Assembly (NCBI GenBank): GCA_002292975.1 | Contig: DBCI01000080.1 | Location: 1-6,938 of the forward strand | DNA: 6,938 nucleotides | DNA from: Polynucleobacter sp. UBA962 | GTDB taxonomy: Bacteria; Pseudomonadota; Gammaproteobacteria; Burkholderiales; Burkholderiaceae | Reading direction: 5' to 3' | Part shown: positions 6,592 through 6,938 of the stretch, one piece after another | Layout: the number at the start of each line of letters is the position of its first letter | Numbering within the stretch: the stretch's first letter is position 1 | Position numbers and translations under genes: made by a program | The notes under the pieces: model-generated | What the model was told of the DNA's origin: nothing | The model's database searches: none | Seen by the model: only the letters and a program-made list of their open reading frames with translations

Positions 6592-6938
6592 ATGAACAAA
6601 CTTATTGACCCCAACTCAGCTGATCCTCTCATGACAATCCGATGTTTGAGCCAAGATTCGGTTGATTATCCAAGACGTTTGTTAGATCTTTGCGATCCTC
6701 CCAAAAAACTATTCTATATAGGCAATGCGAGGCTTTTAAACCAGCCCATGGTGGCCATCGTCGGCGCCCGCAAGGCTTCACACGCTGGCTTATTGCATGC
6801 CCATCACCTTGCAGCAGGACTTGGGCGCCGCGGGTATCACATCGTCTCGGGTCTTGCCTACGGTATCGATAGCGCTGCTCACCGCAGCGTGTTAGCTTTA
6901 GGAGGCCCAAGCCAAACTATTGCGGTTTGTGGAAACGG
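6592..6938 (+). CDS. dprA: DNA-processing protein DprA, 5' part, cut by the window edge
   Basis: DprA binds incoming single-stranded DNA and loads RecA during natural transformation. The frame is open from ATG 6592 to the window end, giving 115 complete residues. YPRRLLDLCDPPKKLFYIGN (26-45) is the usual lead-in, followed by the Rossmann-like DprA core: VAIVGARKAS (54-63), IVSGLAYGIDSAAH (84-97) and TIAVCGNG at the end. These match the GSR/GAR and SGLAxGIDxxAH signatures of the family. Only about 25 residues precede the lead-in, against roughly 90 in E. coli DprA, so the N-terminal SAM-like domain appears to be missing; Helicobacter pylori DprA is similarly short. An alternative ATG at 6631 would shorten it by 13 residues. 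Neither start has a clear SD. The rest of the core and any C-terminal winged-helix domain lie outside the window. Confidence 0.92.
   Translation, partial: MNKLIDPNSADPLMTIRCLSQDSVDYPRRLLDLCDPPKKLFYIGNARLLNQPMVAIVGARKASHAGLLHAHHLAAGLGRRGYHIVSGLAYGIDSAAHRSVLALGGPSQTIAVCGN

Noticed and set aside
6378..6910. Minus-strand frames extending through the def-dprA gap and over the dprA start
   Set aside because: Composition is arginine- and cysteine-rich, as expected for antisense of real genes, and the overlapping def and dprA frames carry clear family motifs.

Overview
This is a gene-dense, ordinary chromosomal stretch from a betaproteobacterium. The moderate base composition, the protein sequences and the order def-fmt-rsmB-DUF4390-ntrY-ntrX opposite dprA fit Burkholderiales. 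A Polynucleobacter-like free-living relative is my best guess, made from recognition and not from a search. There is no insertion sequence, prophage, CRISPR array or obviously transferred segment.

Layout from right to left, following transcription on the minus strand. Near the right edge a short intergenic region of about 72 bp separates two divergent units. On the plus strand, dprA (DNA uptake and recombination) begins and runs off the window. On the minus strand, six genes lie head to tail: def (peptide deformylase), fmt (Met-tRNA formyltransferase), rsmB (16S rRNA m5C967 methyltransferase), a secreted DUF4390 protein, ntrY (membrane sensor kinase) and ntrX (REC plus Fis-type HTH response regulator). 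From rsmB to ntrX the genes are 2 bp apart or overlap by 1 bp, so they are very probably co-transcribed and translationally coupled. Immediately after ntrX, in the same direction, is tRNA-Phe(GAA), which runs off the left edge. It has a TATAAT-like box just upstream and so may have its own promoter.

How the genes work together: fmt and def are the two ends of the N-formylmethionine cycle (formyl added to initiator tRNA, then removed from the nascent chain). rsmB modifies the small ribosomal subunit, so the first half of the unit is about translation. The second half is a signalling module, in which DUF4390 is an exported protein of unknown function tightly coupled to an NtrY-type kinase with a large extracytoplasmic domain and its cognate regulator. 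NtrX here lacks the sigma54-activating AAA+ domain found in alphaproteobacterial NtrX.

The points most worth a second look are the rsmB start (no good ATG/GTG, with coding-like sequence open back to the fmt stop), the apparent absence of the N-terminal SAM-like domain in DprA, and the DUF4390-NtrY-NtrX coupling. I did not find a convincing new biological system.
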